Numbered from the stretch's first letter, positions 54,308 through 62,605 are shown. The stretch is DNA of 64,000 nucleotides from Holophagales bacterium (GCA_009837885.1 VXSP01000040.1:144313-208312); one strand, 5' to 3'. Translations and numbers: made by a program. The notes: a model not told the origin generated them from the sequence alone.

Positions 54308-55378
54308 TTACTCCGCGTCTTTCACCGGCTTGCCGGCGGCGATCCACTCCTTCTCGAGCTGGCGCGCTCCCCTGAGCTGGCCCAGCATCGAGTAGTTGCC
54401 TTCGTGGCAGGCGTACTCGTAGTTGTACTGGTCGGTCTTCGGCCAGGGCATCTCGCCGCCGAAGGGCGCCGTGTGCTCCTCATCCTCGACCTCGAACTGG
54501 TAGAGCAGCGACTTGCCGTCGATCGGGCTGAAACGCTCCGTCACCTTCATCGCGCCGCGCGGCACACCGGCCGACTCTCTGCCGTGCAGCATCTGGGGCG
54601 CCGATTCGCGACGGAAGTTCGTCGTCTCGACGACCAGGGTGTCGCCCTCCCACCTGCCGATCGAGTCGCCGGAGTAGGACTGGTACGGCGCGGGCGAATG
54701 CTCCGCGTCGATCCGGACGACCCGCGTCCAGTGCATCCACTCGATATGGATCATCAGATAGTCGTCGGTCTGCACCAGCGTCTTCAGGTTGTTGTAGGAG
54801 ATCGTGCGGATCGGGATCGAAGCGCCGGGCTGGTAGATGCAGCGCACGCCGAGGACCATCGTCTCCGGGCTGTCGAAGGGGGTGTCGCCTGACTCCAGCC
54901 ACCAGGCCGTGCCGTCGTCGTTCATCCAGATGAACCGCGGCAGTGCCCCTCGGTTCTTCTGGGCTTCTTCCGTCAGCGGCGGCATTCGTCCGTTCGGCGG
55001 GTTCGTCAGGATGGACGTGCGGTACTTGCCGTCGATCTGGAACATCGTGTGGCCGGGGTCGAACCAGGCGTAGTTGTAGCTTTGCCGGTCGATGAAGGCG
55101 CCTTTCTCCGGCGGCTGCCGATCCGGCGCACTGGCGGCGTCGCCGTCCAGGACGCGCTGAACCTGGGCCGCTTCGACCTCGGCCGCCTCCTCGGGACTGA
55201 GGACGAGTTCCTCGCCGCGCTCGGGCCGGCGCTCGAAGGGAGTCAGCGAGCGGATGTCGTAGCGGCCGGTGAAGTCGGGCTTGCCGCTCGGGGTCCGGGG
55301 AATGTCGTCCGCGGCCGCCGTGGCGGCACCGGCCCCCCAAATGAGCAGCGCGCAAACGAGAGCGAGGGTTTTCCGCAT
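54308..55378 (-). CDS. Secreted 'GKPDFTGRY' protein, paralogue of 19693
   Basis: 356 aa from the ATG at 55378 with AAGGAGAACGGAG. Signal peptide ALVCALLIWGAGAATAAA. Motifs match 19693-20793 in order: RTPSGKPDFTGRYDIRSLTPFERRPE, FQIDGKYRTSILTNPPNGRMPPL, GDSIGRWEGDTLVVETTNF, MKVTERFSPIDGKSLLYQFEVED and YACHEGNYSMLGQLRGAR. Exported protein of unknown function. The homologous leader/promoter found before 19693 is not evident here. Confidence 0.8.
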   Translation of the reverse strand: MRKTLALVCALLIWGAGAATAAADDIPRTPSGKPDFTGRYDIRSLTPFERRPERGEELVLSPEEAAEVEAAQVQRVLDGDAASAPDRQPPEKGAFIDRQSYNYAWFDPGHTMFQIDGKYRTSILTNPPNGRMPPLTEEAQKNRGALPRFIWMNDDGTAWWLESGDTPFDSPETMVLGVRCIYQPGASIPIRTISYNNLKTLVQTDDYLMIHIEWMHWTRVVRIDAEHSPAPYQSYSGDSIGRWEGDTLVVETTNFRRESAPQMLHGRESAGVPRGAMKVTERFSPIDGKSLLYQFEVEDEEHTAPFGGEMPWPKTDQYNYEYACHEGNYSMLGQLRGARQLEKEWIAAGKPVKDAE

Positions 55379-55439
55379 CTCCGTTCTCCTTGTTCGTTTC
55401 CCTGAGCCTACAATCGTCGTTCCAACGAAGAGGTGACCC

Positions 55440-56228
55440 ATGCACAGACTCCCGATACTGCTCATCGCCGCGGTCGTCTTCGCGACCGTGTTTGCCATTC
55501 CGGCCGCCGGACAGTCCGATGGCCCCTCGTACGATCCGCCGCTCGACATCGGCGTCGTCCTGTACGACGGCGCCGAACCGCTCGACGTCTTCGGACCGGT
55601 CGAGATGTGGCTCAACGCCGGGCCGGGTCTGATCCGCGTCCACCTGATCGCGGACTCCGTCCGTCCGATCGCTCTGACCACGACGACCTATCCGGCCGAG
55701 ATGGCTCCGAAGGTCCAGGCCCAATACGGCTACGACGACGCTCCGCCGCTCGACGTGATCATGGTGCCGGGCGGTATCGGCACGCTCCGGGAAGTCGAGA
55801 ACCAGCAACTGCTGGACTTCATCGCTGAACGCGCCGCCGAGGTCCAGCTCACCACGTCCGTCTGCACCGGCTCCGCCATCCTCGCCAAGGCCGGCGTCCT
55901 CGACGGCCTGCCGGCGACAGGAAACAAGGCCTTCTTCAGCTACATCGCCGGCTTCGGTCCCGAGACCGAGTGGGTGGAGGAAGCGCGCTGGGTCGACGCC
56001 GGCCACGTGATGACCTCCTCCGGCGTTTCCGCCGGCATCGACATGAGTCTGGCCGTCGTCGCCCGCTTCTTCGGCCAGGACGCCGCGCGGATGCTGGCCC
56101 AGGCCACCGAGTACGAATGGAACGAGGACGCGGGCCGGGATCCGTTCGTCGGGAACCTGGACTCGGCCATGCCGTACCTGGAGGGCCTGGAGGCGGCGGT
56201 CGGGGAGTCGTCTGGTTCGGGCTTCTGA
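55440..56228 (+). CDS. Exported DJ-1/PfpI family protein
   Basis: 262 aa with signal peptide (LLIAAVVFATVFAIPAAGQ). The DJ-1/PfpI fold is clear: DIGVVLYDGAEPLDVFGPVEM, DVIMVPGGIGTLREVEN, the nucleophile elbow TTSVCTGSAILAKAG (catalytic Cys) and VMTSSGVSAGIDMSLAVVARFFG. Such proteins include isonitrile hydratases and AraC-like regulators' sensor domains, but those are cytoplasmic; an exported form is less usual. Single gene, divergent from the 54308 gene. Confidence 0.85.
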   Translation: MHRLPILLIAAVVFATVFAIPAAGQSDGPSYDPPLDIGVVLYDGAEPLDVFGPVEMWLNAGPGLIRVHLIADSVRPIALTTTTYPAEMAPKVQAQYGYDDAPPLDVIMVPGGIGTLREVENQQLLDFIAERAAEVQLTTSVCTGSAILAKAGVLDGLPATGNKAFFSYIAGFGPETEWVEEARWVDAGHVMTSSGVSAGIDMSLAVVARFFGQDAARMLAQATEYEWNEDAGRDPFVGNLDSAMPYLEGLEAAVGESSGSGF

Positions 56229-56268
56229 GCCCGGGCCCGGCCCCCGGAACGGGTTGAAGAAGTGGGCG

Positions 56269-56889
56269 CTAGGGGTAGGGCGTGATCACGCCGCAGGCTG
56301 CTCGGGAACCGCCGGCGCAGCCGGCCGCCTCGCCTTCGGGGCAGTAGGAGTCAGGGTTCGTGTGGATGATGAAGGCGCTGCCGTCTTCGTCGAACACGGA
56401 GAGTGGGCCATCGGAGAGCGTGACCCGCGTAGTAGTCACCATGTGGTAGCCGCGGCCCTGGCGGTCCAGGGTCATGTTCGTCAGGTCACCGGCGTGGAAC
56501 GGGTGGTTGCCGTCCGGGCTGGTGTTCGAGTTGGGGCCGGGGTCGAAGTGCCCGCCCGCGGTGCCACACGGATTGCACGACGCGGTTTCGTGGATGTGGA
56601 CCGCGTGCTTGCCTCGCGTGATGCCGGTGTTGGCGTACAGGCGGAGATAGATGTCGACCGCCTTGACGCCTTCTTCCGAAGGCCGTTCCTGTAGATAGCC
56701 GAAGCCGACACGGTTCGTCGGAATGTCGCAACTGTAGAGGACGGCCCGTCCGGCCGCCGCCGCACCTGCAGTGGCGGCGGCGAAGTCCTCTTCGAGGTTC
56801 TGAGCGGACACGACCGCGGCTCCGCCGAGCGAGAGCAGGGAGAAGGCAGTGAGCGGAACGATCGTCGTCTTGCGGCAGTTCGTGCGCAT
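56269..56889 (-). CDS. sodC: Cu/Zn superoxide dismutase
   Basis: 206 aa from the ATG at 56889 with GAGG. Signal peptide (TAFSLLSLGGAAVVSA). The copper/zinc sites are in HAVHIHETASCNP (Cu ligands His-x-His), GGHFDPGPNSN (bridging His and Zn His) and NHPFHAGDL (Zn ligands). A Cys pair (SCNP...AACG) gives the conserved disulfide. The family's GxxHxH start and C-terminal region ending CGVITPYP fit. Converts superoxide in the periplasm. Length is slightly longer than typical SodC because of an N-terminal Ala-rich linker. Confidence 0.85.
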   Translation of the reverse strand: MRTNCRKTTIVPLTAFSLLSLGGAAVVSAQNLEEDFAAATAGAAAAGRAVLYSCDIPTNRVGFGYLQERPSEEGVKAVDIYLRLYANTGITRGKHAVHIHETASCNPCGTAGGHFDPGPNSNTSPDGNHPFHAGDLTNMTLDRQGRGYHMVTTTRVTLSDGPLSVFDEDGSAFIIHTNPDSYCPEGEAAGCAGGSRAACGVITPYP

Positions 56890-56961
56890 GTGTTTGGGGC
56901 TCCTCCAGTGGACATCAAGGCGATGAGTAGAGGTCAAGATGATCCGGGCAGGATTCCCAGT

Positions 56962-58206
56962 CTAGGGCAACGGCGGTTGCCCGGCTCCGTCGGCCGGTTC
57001 GTCGCTGTCGCCGCGAGTCATCTCGTCGACCGTGGTCGCGGCGCCCATGTGGCAGACGACGTTGGCCGCGGAGCGGAAGACGTCGGGGACGCGGTCGATC
57101 CCCAGCAGGATGGCGAGCCCGGCCAGGGGCACGCCCACCACGTCCAGGGCCGGCGCCAGCGACACGATGCTGGCGCTGGGCACCGGCGCGACCGTCATCG
57201 CGGCGAGGAAGATCGCCAGCACCGCCGCGGCGATCATCCCGGCCTCGAGCGGCACGCCGTACATGGCGGCCAGGAAGACGAGCGACGCGCTCTGGAACAG
57301 CGCGCTGCCGGGACGGTTGATCGACGCCGCCAGCGGCAGGATCAGCGTGTACTTGCGCTCGGAGAGGCCGAGCTTCTTCGCCTCCTGGAGCATCATCGGC
57401 AGCGTCCCCACGGACGTCGTCGTGGTGAAGCCCACGGTGTACGTGCCGACGGTCGCAGGGATGAAGCGCCAGGGCGGGACGCCGCCCAGGAACCAGACCA
57501 GGGGCAGGAGCACGAGCCCTTTCAGGATGAAGAGGCCCACCACGACGGCGACGATGAAGACGGCGAGGTTCTGCAGCATCGCCATCCCGGTCTTCGCGAT
57601 CACCGGTGCCGCGAGGCCGAAGACGCCTACCGGGGCCGTCCACAGGATCCAGCTCATCAGCTTCGTCAGCGCGTCGCCGAGGGCCTCCGCGAAGGACGTG
57701 AGCGTCCGCTGTTTCTCGCTCGGCAGGGCGGTGGTCGCCGCGGCGAGGAGGACGATGAAGATGAGGAGGGAGAGCAGCGCGCCGTCGGCGGCGACCTGGA
57801 CCGGATTCCGGGGGACCAGGTTGACCAGGAAGTCGACGATGCCGACACCGGCTGGCTCCAGCTCCGCCGTGGGCGTCGGCGGCGGCACGGGCGCCGTGAA
57901 GGCGAGGGCGAAGCCCATCACCCCCATCCCGATCAGGATCGCCGGCAGGGTCGTCGCCCAGAAGAAGCCCACCGCGAGTCCCCCCAGCCGGCCGAGCTTC
58001 CGCAGGTCGCCGATCCGCCCGACCCCGACGAAGACGACCGCCGCCACCAGCGGAATGACGACCATCTGGATCGCGCGCAGGAAGACCTGGCCGAGCGGCT
58101 CGACGGCCCCGGCGGCCCAGAGCAACGCGGGCGAACCCGTCGCCGAGGCAGCGATCCCGAGCCCCAGGCCGAGCGCCAGCCCGACGAGAATTGCGCGTGT
58201 GTTCAC
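56962..58206 (-). CDS. Dicarboxylate/amino acid:cation symporter (DAACS family)
   Basis: 414 aa from a GTG at 58206, 4 nt after the quinoprotein stop, with GTGAGGG upstream. The family's features: IQMVVIPLVAAVVFVGVGRI in helix 3, TVGFTTTTSVGTLPMMLQ at the first re-entrant loop, NRPGSALFQSASLVFLAAMYG, and APVPSASIVSLAPALDVVGVP at the second. Transports dicarboxylates or glutamate-type amino acids with H+ or Na+. A co-transcribed pair with the upstream quinoprotein is likely. Confidence 0.9.
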   Translation of the reverse strand: MNTRAILVGLALGLGLGIAASATGSPALLWAAGAVEPLGQVFLRAIQMVVIPLVAAVVFVGVGRIGDLRKLGRLGGLAVGFFWATTLPAILIGMGVMGFALAFTAPVPPPTPTAELEPAGVGIVDFLVNLVPRNPVQVAADGALLSLLIFIVLLAAATTALPSEKQRTLTSFAEALGDALTKLMSWILWTAPVGVFGLAAPVIAKTGMAMLQNLAVFIVAVVVGLFILKGLVLLPLVWFLGGVPPWRFIPATVGTYTVGFTTTTSVGTLPMMLQEAKKLGLSERKYTLILPLAASINRPGSALFQSASLVFLAAMYGVPLEAGMIAAAVLAIFLAAMTVAPVPSASIVSLAPALDVVGVPLAGLAILLGIDRVPDVFRSAANVVCHMGAATTVDEMTRGDSDEPADGAGQPPLP

Positions 58207-58210
58207 GCCC

Positions 58211-60226
58211 TCACCGGGCCCCGGTCTGACGGGCCAGCCGGAAGGCAACCACATGGTCGCCCCGTCCTCCGCCAGCAGCGAGACTTCCGCCCGCCGTCAC
58301 CACGACGTAGTCCCTGCCATCGTGCCGGTATCCCATAGGGGTCGAATGCGCACCGGCCGGCAGCTCTTCGATCCATAGCTCGTCGCCCCTGGCGCCGTCG
58401 TAGGCGCGCAGCGTCGTGTCGGCGGACGCGAGAAACACGACGCCGCCCTCGGTGACCATCGGGCCGCCACTCGTGATGTAACCCCAATTCGAGGCGGGCT
58501 CGGGAAGCTTCCAGGGCGGGGCGCCCGCCGGGCGCTCCCACAGAATCTCGCCCGCATCCAGGTCGAGCGCCACGAGCTCCGCCCAGGGGCCTTCGAGGCA
58601 TGGCAGATCGTCGTAGACCAGGTCTGTGCGCGCCATTCCGTAGGGCGTGCCAAGCTGTGGGGTGTGCTCCGCCCGTGCCCCGTTCAGCGTTCCTTCAAGA
58701 AAGGCCGCAAGGAACTGCTGGCGCGGGATCAGCTTGACGATGGTTGGCCAACGGGTCACGACCACGTAGCCGATGCGCGCACCGCGATCGTAGGCCATCG
58801 AACCCCAGTTCGTGCCGCCCGGATTGCCCGGATAGAGCATCGTGCCCTCAAGGCTCGGTGGCGTGAAGATGCCCTCGTAGCGGACGCCGGCCATGAGTCT
58901 CCGGCACGCCGCGCGGTGTTCTTCCGAGTGGTCCCAGAACCGTAGCGGTCGCGCGTCGGTTGCGTGCAGGCGCAGCTTCGGGAACCGTTGCGTCGGCACC
59001 ACCTGCTCCCCCGGAACGTCGCTTCTCGGCACCGCGCGTTCCTCCACCGGGTGAAGCGGTTCGCCGCTCGCGCGGTCCAGCACGAAGACGAAACCCGTCT
59101 TGGTTGCCTGGGCGACGGCGGGGCGTCGCGTGCCGTCCGCCGAGGTGTGCTCGAACAGGAGCGGCTGGGAGGCGAGGTCGTAGTCCCACAAGTCATGGCG
59201 GACGGTCTGGTAACCCCACGCGAACTCGCCGGTGGATGCCCTCAGGGCAACCACCGAGTTCGCGAAGGCGTTGTCGCCCAGGCGCTCGCCGCCGTAGAAG
59301 TCCGGCGATGGCGATGTCGTGGGCAGGAAGACCAGGTCGCGCCCGGGGTCGGCGGACATCACGCTCCACACGTTCGCTCCGCCGGTCCGGTTGTCGTGGA
59401 CACTCGTCCAGCTTCCCGCGCCCGGGTGATCGTCCGAGCGAGGCAGGGGATCCCAGGTCCAAACGAGCCCGCCATCGCGCACGTCGTAGGCGCGGACAAC
59501 GCCTGGTTCGAGCTCCGTCGCACCGTTGTCGCCGATGGCGGAGCCCACGATGACGAGGTCGCCGACCACCGTGGCTGGCGACGTGACGGAGTAGTCGCGC
59601 TCGCGGAACCGCGGGATGCCCACGGAAAGATCGACCTCGCCGTCCTTGCCGAAGTCGGCGCACGGAACGCCCGCGTCGGCATCGAGCGCGAAGAGCCGGG
59701 CGTCGAGCGTGCCCAGAAACACCCGGGCGCGGCACGGTCCCCGGCCCGGAGCTGCCTCCTGCCAGGCCGAGACGCCTCGCGACGCGAACGGCTCGCTGTA
59801 CGACTTCGAGAGGTCCACCTTGGGGTCGAACGTCCAGATCTCCGTGCCCGTGGCCGGATCCAGGGCGAACGCGCGGTTGAAGCCCGTGGAGGCGATCAGC
59901 TTGCCGCCGACGAGAATCGGGGTTGCCTGGAACCTCGACGGGTTCCCGCCGAAGCCATCGCCGTCGGTCGTGTCGCCGGTTTGGTGTACCCAGGCGAGCG
60001 AGAGACGCTCGACACGCTCGGGAGTGATCGCGGAAGGGGTGGCATAGCGGTCGCCCGCGAGCGAACCGCCGTAGTGCGGCCAGCCATCGGCCGGCTGGGC
60101 TGCAGCGCCGACTCCGGCGCCGAGCCACGCACCGAGCAATGTCGCCAACCCCACCGAGGCACTGAGAGGTTTCAACCGGTCCGGCTCCGGGGAGGCGTTG
60201 ACTTGTGGCGTGACCGACGTTCTCAC
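58211..60226 (-). CDS. PQQ-binding-like beta-propeller quinoprotein 2
   Basis: 671 aa from a GTG at 60226 that overlaps the stop of the short upstream ORF (GTGA). A hydrophobic export segment (VGLATLLGAWLGAGVGAAAQ) precedes the propeller start GWPHYGGSLAGDRYATPSAITPERVERLSLAWVHQTGDT. Repeated blades (AFALDPATGTEIWTF, LFALDADAGVPC, VFVLDRASGEPLHPV, LVALDLDAGEILW). Related to the quinoprotein at 47165 but clearly distinct. Substrate unknown. The gene lies 4 nt before the symporter and immediately after the defence island. Confidence 0.8.
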   Translation of the reverse strand: MRTSVTPQVNASPEPDRLKPLSASVGLATLLGAWLGAGVGAAAQPADGWPHYGGSLAGDRYATPSAITPERVERLSLAWVHQTGDTTDGDGFGGNPSRFQATPILVGGKLIASTGFNRAFALDPATGTEIWTFDPKVDLSKSYSEPFASRGVSAWQEAAPGRGPCRARVFLGTLDARLFALDADAGVPCADFGKDGEVDLSVGIPRFRERDYSVTSPATVVGDLVIVGSAIGDNGATELEPGVVRAYDVRDGGLVWTWDPLPRSDDHPGAGSWTSVHDNRTGGANVWSVMSADPGRDLVFLPTTSPSPDFYGGERLGDNAFANSVVALRASTGEFAWGYQTVRHDLWDYDLASQPLLFEHTSADGTRRPAVAQATKTGFVFVLDRASGEPLHPVEERAVPRSDVPGEQVVPTQRFPKLRLHATDARPLRFWDHSEEHRAACRRLMAGVRYEGIFTPPSLEGTMLYPGNPGGTNWGSMAYDRGARIGYVVVTRWPTIVKLIPRQQFLAAFLEGTLNGARAEHTPQLGTPYGMARTDLVYDDLPCLEGPWAELVALDLDAGEILWERPAGAPPWKLPEPASNWGYITSGGPMVTEGGVVFLASADTTLRAYDGARGDELWIEELPAGAHSTPMGYRHDGRDYVVVTAGGSLAAGGGRGDHVVAFRLARQTGAR

Positions 60227-60435
60227 GGCGCTTCGGCCTCGTCGTACGCCCACCTGAACACGGCTCCGGACATCCACCGCTTCAAGCCGTCGTTGTCCAT
60301 GAACTGCTTGAACAGCTCGGTGTCGTCCTTCATGACGCTGCACATGACGCGCGGGGGCGCCTTGTCGTGCTCGAGGCGGGTGTTCTCCTTGTCGGAGTCC
60401 TTGTACTCGCCGTAGGCCTCTACCTCACGGGTCAT
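60223..60435 (-). pseudogene. Short ORF resembling the C-terminus of a type I restriction R subunit
   Basis: 70 aa, ATG overlapping the stop of the PIN fusion gene (ATGA) and its own stop overlapping the quinoprotein start (GTGA). The C-terminal half, KDDTELFKQFMDNDGLKRWMSGAVFRWAYDE, resembles the end of HsdR-family subunits, where a terminal 'LFKQFxDNxxFxRWxxDxVF' stretch is common. This is from memory of the family, not from a search. If right, the rest of hsdR has been lost and only this tail remains. It could instead be an independent small protein. Confidence 0.4.
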
Positions 60436-61436
60436 TCCTCGGACTGCTCGGCAAGTACCTTGGGTTCAATCGCTGGATCGTTCGCGCCGCGCCGCCTTGT
60501 GCGTTCCGTGAATCGGCGAAGGATGGGGTCCGTTGGGCGATAGTCGCGCATCCAGGCGCCGGTCTCCTCGCTGCTCATGCCTTGGAGCTCCTTGCCGAGC
60601 TTCTCCCGCTGCGCGTGCTGGAAGGCCACGCATTCGAAGCTCATGTTGTCTGGATCGCGGACCCACTCGCCCAGGACGGCCGGGACCTCGTGGACGTACA
60701 GATGGGGGTGCCCGAGTTCCCGGTTGACGACGTTCCACTCGTCGCCACGTCGGAAGTTCAGCAGGTACTTATAGTCCCAGCTCGCGAGGACGTCAACGTG
60801 CGCGAGCGTGGCCAACGCGATGTGCAGGGCGACTGGCCGCATCTCCGGGTCGACCGCGCCGGCGTCGATGTAGCGGTCGGCGAGTTCCCCGGCGTCGGCC
60901 GAGGGCTCAAGGAACTCAGCGTGCTCAGGGGGCACAGCGCCGAGGACGGCTTTGACCGCCTCCGAGGCGGATTCCAACTCTCTCGCGACAAGGGCTGAGA
61001 GGACGAGGCGGATCTCGCCGTCGCGAAACCCCTCGAATAGCCGCAGGGTCGTCAATCGGAGCATCCTGCTCTCGCAGCCTCGGAAAACTGAGGTGTCTAC
61101 GTACACCCGCCGCGCGCGAGGCTCGGGCTTGGACGCCATGCCGTCGCGGGAGGGCGAGCCCTGCCGGGGCGGTTGCTCCGCTCCTTCCGCCGCCCTCGCC
61201 AACAATTGCTTCTCGGAGTTCTCTTGCCGCAGGCTGAGCGGAAGGAGCTTTGCCTTTGGCGACCGTTCCCAGATGCGACGGAGAACGGGATCCTTGATCT
61301 CCGCGTTCCGCAGATAGTCCATCTGCTCTTCCGCGGTCATCGCTATCAGCTTGCGGCTGATGCGGTCACGCTGCTCTCGCTGGAAGGCCACGCAGTCGAA
61401 GCCCTTCTCGCGATTCTTCTCCGGTTCAGGAGTCAT
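60432..61436 (-). CDS. Antitoxin-PIN-antitoxin fusion protein
   Basis: 334 aa. Residues 13-58 (FDCVAFQREQRDRISRKL, MTAEEQMDYL, DPVLRRIWER) and 268-312 (FECVAFQHAQREKLGKEL, MSSEETGAWM, DPILRRFTER) are two copies of the small DCV-type antitoxin that normally is a separate gene after a PIN toxin. Residues ~110-255 are a PIN domain: VYVDTSVFRG (Asp114), RELES (Glu153), VALHIALATLAHVDVLASWDYKYL. The acidic residue expected where PIN1 has DALHIA is Val202 here, so nuclease activity may be lost. The start overlaps the upstream PIN stop by 11 nt. The gene order PIN1-AT1-PIN2-AT2 is retained, but the last three are one polypeptide. Confidence 0.75.
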   Translation of the reverse strand: MTPEPEKNREKGFDCVAFQREQRDRISRKLIAMTAEEQMDYLRNAEIKDPVLRRIWERSPKAKLLPLSLRQENSEKQLLARAAEGAEQPPRQGSPSRDGMASKPEPRARRVYVDTSVFRGCESRMLRLTTLRLFEGFRDGEIRLVLSALVARELESASEAVKAVLGAVPPEHAEFLEPSADAGELADRYIDAGAVDPEMRPVALHIALATLAHVDVLASWDYKYLLNFRRGDEWNVVNRELGHPHLYVHEVPAVLGEWVRDPDNMSFECVAFQHAQREKLGKELQGMSSEETGAWMRDYRPTDPILRRFTERTRRRGANDPAIEPKVLAEQSEE

Positions 61437-61908
61437 CGTCGAGAAAGCTCAGTGGCGTGCATATGGTCGGAGTTTCGTGACCCAGTTCCCGATTGACGGC
61501 GTTGACGAGGCCGATACGGCGGTCATTCACGATGTGCTTGTAGTTCCAACTGACGAGCCGGTCGGCGCCGGCCAGAGTGGCGAATGCGATGTGGAGGGCG
61601 TCGTCCATCTTTGCGGGTCCGACGACGCCAACGGCAACGTAGCGCGAGGCCAGACGCCGCACCTCGTCCGTGGTCTCCACGAACACGACGTGTTCGCGAG
61701 GCACCGCGTCGAACGCCATTCTGACGGGGCCCGGCGCGGGCTCCAACTCGTTCAGCGTTGTCCGCGAGGCGATGAGGATCAACTCGCCTCGGCTAAAGCG
61801 CTCGAGCAGCCGGCGAGACGGTACTCGAAACTCGTTCTCCTCGCAGCCGCCGAACACTGAGGTGTCGACGTACACCCGGCACGTCTTGGCCTCGGACGGA
61901 CCGGCCAT
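61426..61908 (-). CDS. PIN-domain toxin (VapC-like), fused in frame to an HsdM tail
   Basis: 160 aa if started at the ATG at 61908 (an ATG at 61917 is also possible), but the frame is open to a GTG at 62088 and includes the C-terminus of an HsdM methylase. PIN residues are intact: VYVDTSVFGG (Asp15), LNELE, KMDDALHIAFATLAGADRLVSWNYKHI. The VxVDTSVFGG...SWNYKHI pattern is the PIN subfamily that pairs with DCV-type antitoxins; the antitoxin-like domain starts in the next gene, overlapping by 11 nt. Predicted RNA-cleaving toxin. Confidence 0.75.
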   Translation of the reverse strand: MAGPSEAKTCRVYVDTSVFGGCEENEFRVPSRRLLERFSRGELILIASRTTLNELEPAPGPVRMAFDAVPREHVVFVETTDEVRRLASRYVAVGVVGPAKMDDALHIAFATLAGADRLVSWNYKHIVNDRRIGLVNAVNRELGHETPTICTPLSFLDDDS

Positions 61909-61917
61909 GCCGCCCAT

Positions 61918-62206
61918 GATCTCGGCCAGCAGGCCCTCGGTCTGCGTCTCCAGCGCCACGCTGTCAGCCTGGATCTCCGCCAGTGGGCGCATGGGTCCAA
62001 GTCTGTAGAAGTCGCGGTTGAAGCTGATCTCGTAGCCGGTCGTCACGGTCCTTGATTTGTACCACGCGTCGGCGGCCCCGGGCAGCACCTCGCGCCGCAG
62101 AAACGCCTTGATGCCGCCGTTCTCTGGAGCGGGTGGGATGGAGTACGTCCTCGGCCACGGTGAGGATGCCGCCCGTGCCGCAGGCGCCGTCGTAGAGGGT
62201 CCCCTT
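61918..62206 (-). pseudogene. hsdM: Internally deleted HsdM (type I methylase) remnant
   Basis: Two out-of-frame pieces of an N6-adenine methylase. 62135-62206 encodes GTLYDGACGTGGILTVAEDVL, the AdoMet motif I of HsdM. 61918-62124 encodes NGGIKAFLRREVLPGAADAW and GYEISFNRDFYRLGPMRPLAEI, the HsdM C-terminus. The several hundred residues expected between them, including NPPF, are missing, and the pieces are in different frames. The second piece continues in frame into the PIN gene. No hsdS is seen. Confidence 0.7.
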
Positions 62207-62298
62207 CAGGCGTGCCTGGGGCTGCGCCAATCAGGCCGCCTACGGCCTTCAGCGCCTCGTCGTAGTCCGTCTCGTTCGTGATCGTCCTTGATCTTCAC
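62199..62298 (-). pseudogene. Truncated, frameshifted HigA-like antitoxin remnant
   Basis: From a GTG at 62298 the frame reads KIKD. One base later in the +1 frame it continues as ITNETDYDEALKAVGGLIGAAPGTPEGD, which is the typical N-terminus of HigA antitoxins (TxADYDAAL...EPGTPEGD). Removing one base near 62283 restores the frame. The homology ends at 62199, exactly where HsdM homology begins in another frame, so a deletion joined the two genes. Confidence 0.55.
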
Positions 62299-62304
62299 AT
62301 CGCT

Positions 62305-62517
62305 TCATGGCGCGATGGCCTCGTCCGTGACGAGGTGCAGCCGGCAGACCGTGGGGGCCTCCTCTTCGGCGAAGTGGCAGAGCACTGCGTCCCGGACCAT
62401 CTCCTTCAGGTCCTCCCAGTCATCGCCTTGGGTGAAGATGCTGTGTTCGAGTGCCTTGGCGTCGAAACCACCCTCGACCGCCCCGGTTACTTCGAAGAAG
62501 ATCTCGGTTGGCCTCAC
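62305..62517 (-). CDS. HicB-like antitoxin (DUF1902-type), partner missing
   Basis: 70 aa from a GTG at 62517 with CGGAGAC upstream. The product (PTEIFFEVTGAVEGGFDAKA, LEHSIFTQGDDWEDLKEMVRDAV, HFAEEEAP) matches the small HicB-like proteins of TA loci, often mis-annotated as 2-oxoisovalerate dehydrogenase fragments. These usually precede a HicA-like mRNA interferase gene, which is absent: downstream is the HigA remnant. No DNA-binding extension is present. Confidence 0.65.
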   Translation of the reverse strand: MRPTEIFFEVTGAVEGGFDAKALEHSIFTQGDDWEDLKEMVRDAVLCHFAEEEAPTVCRLHLVTDEAIAP

Positions 62518-62605
62518 TCGATCGTCTCCGGCAGGCAGGGAGGCTAGCAGCACATGACGAAGGCAGCCGGTAGCGCTGTTTCAGGTGTGTCGCTGCGGTC
62601 CGGGC

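Noticed and set aside
47165..60226. The two quinoproteins as a recent duplication
   Set aside because: They share only the propeller pattern; starts, lengths of loops and most motifs differ, so they are old separate families of PQQ-like proteins.
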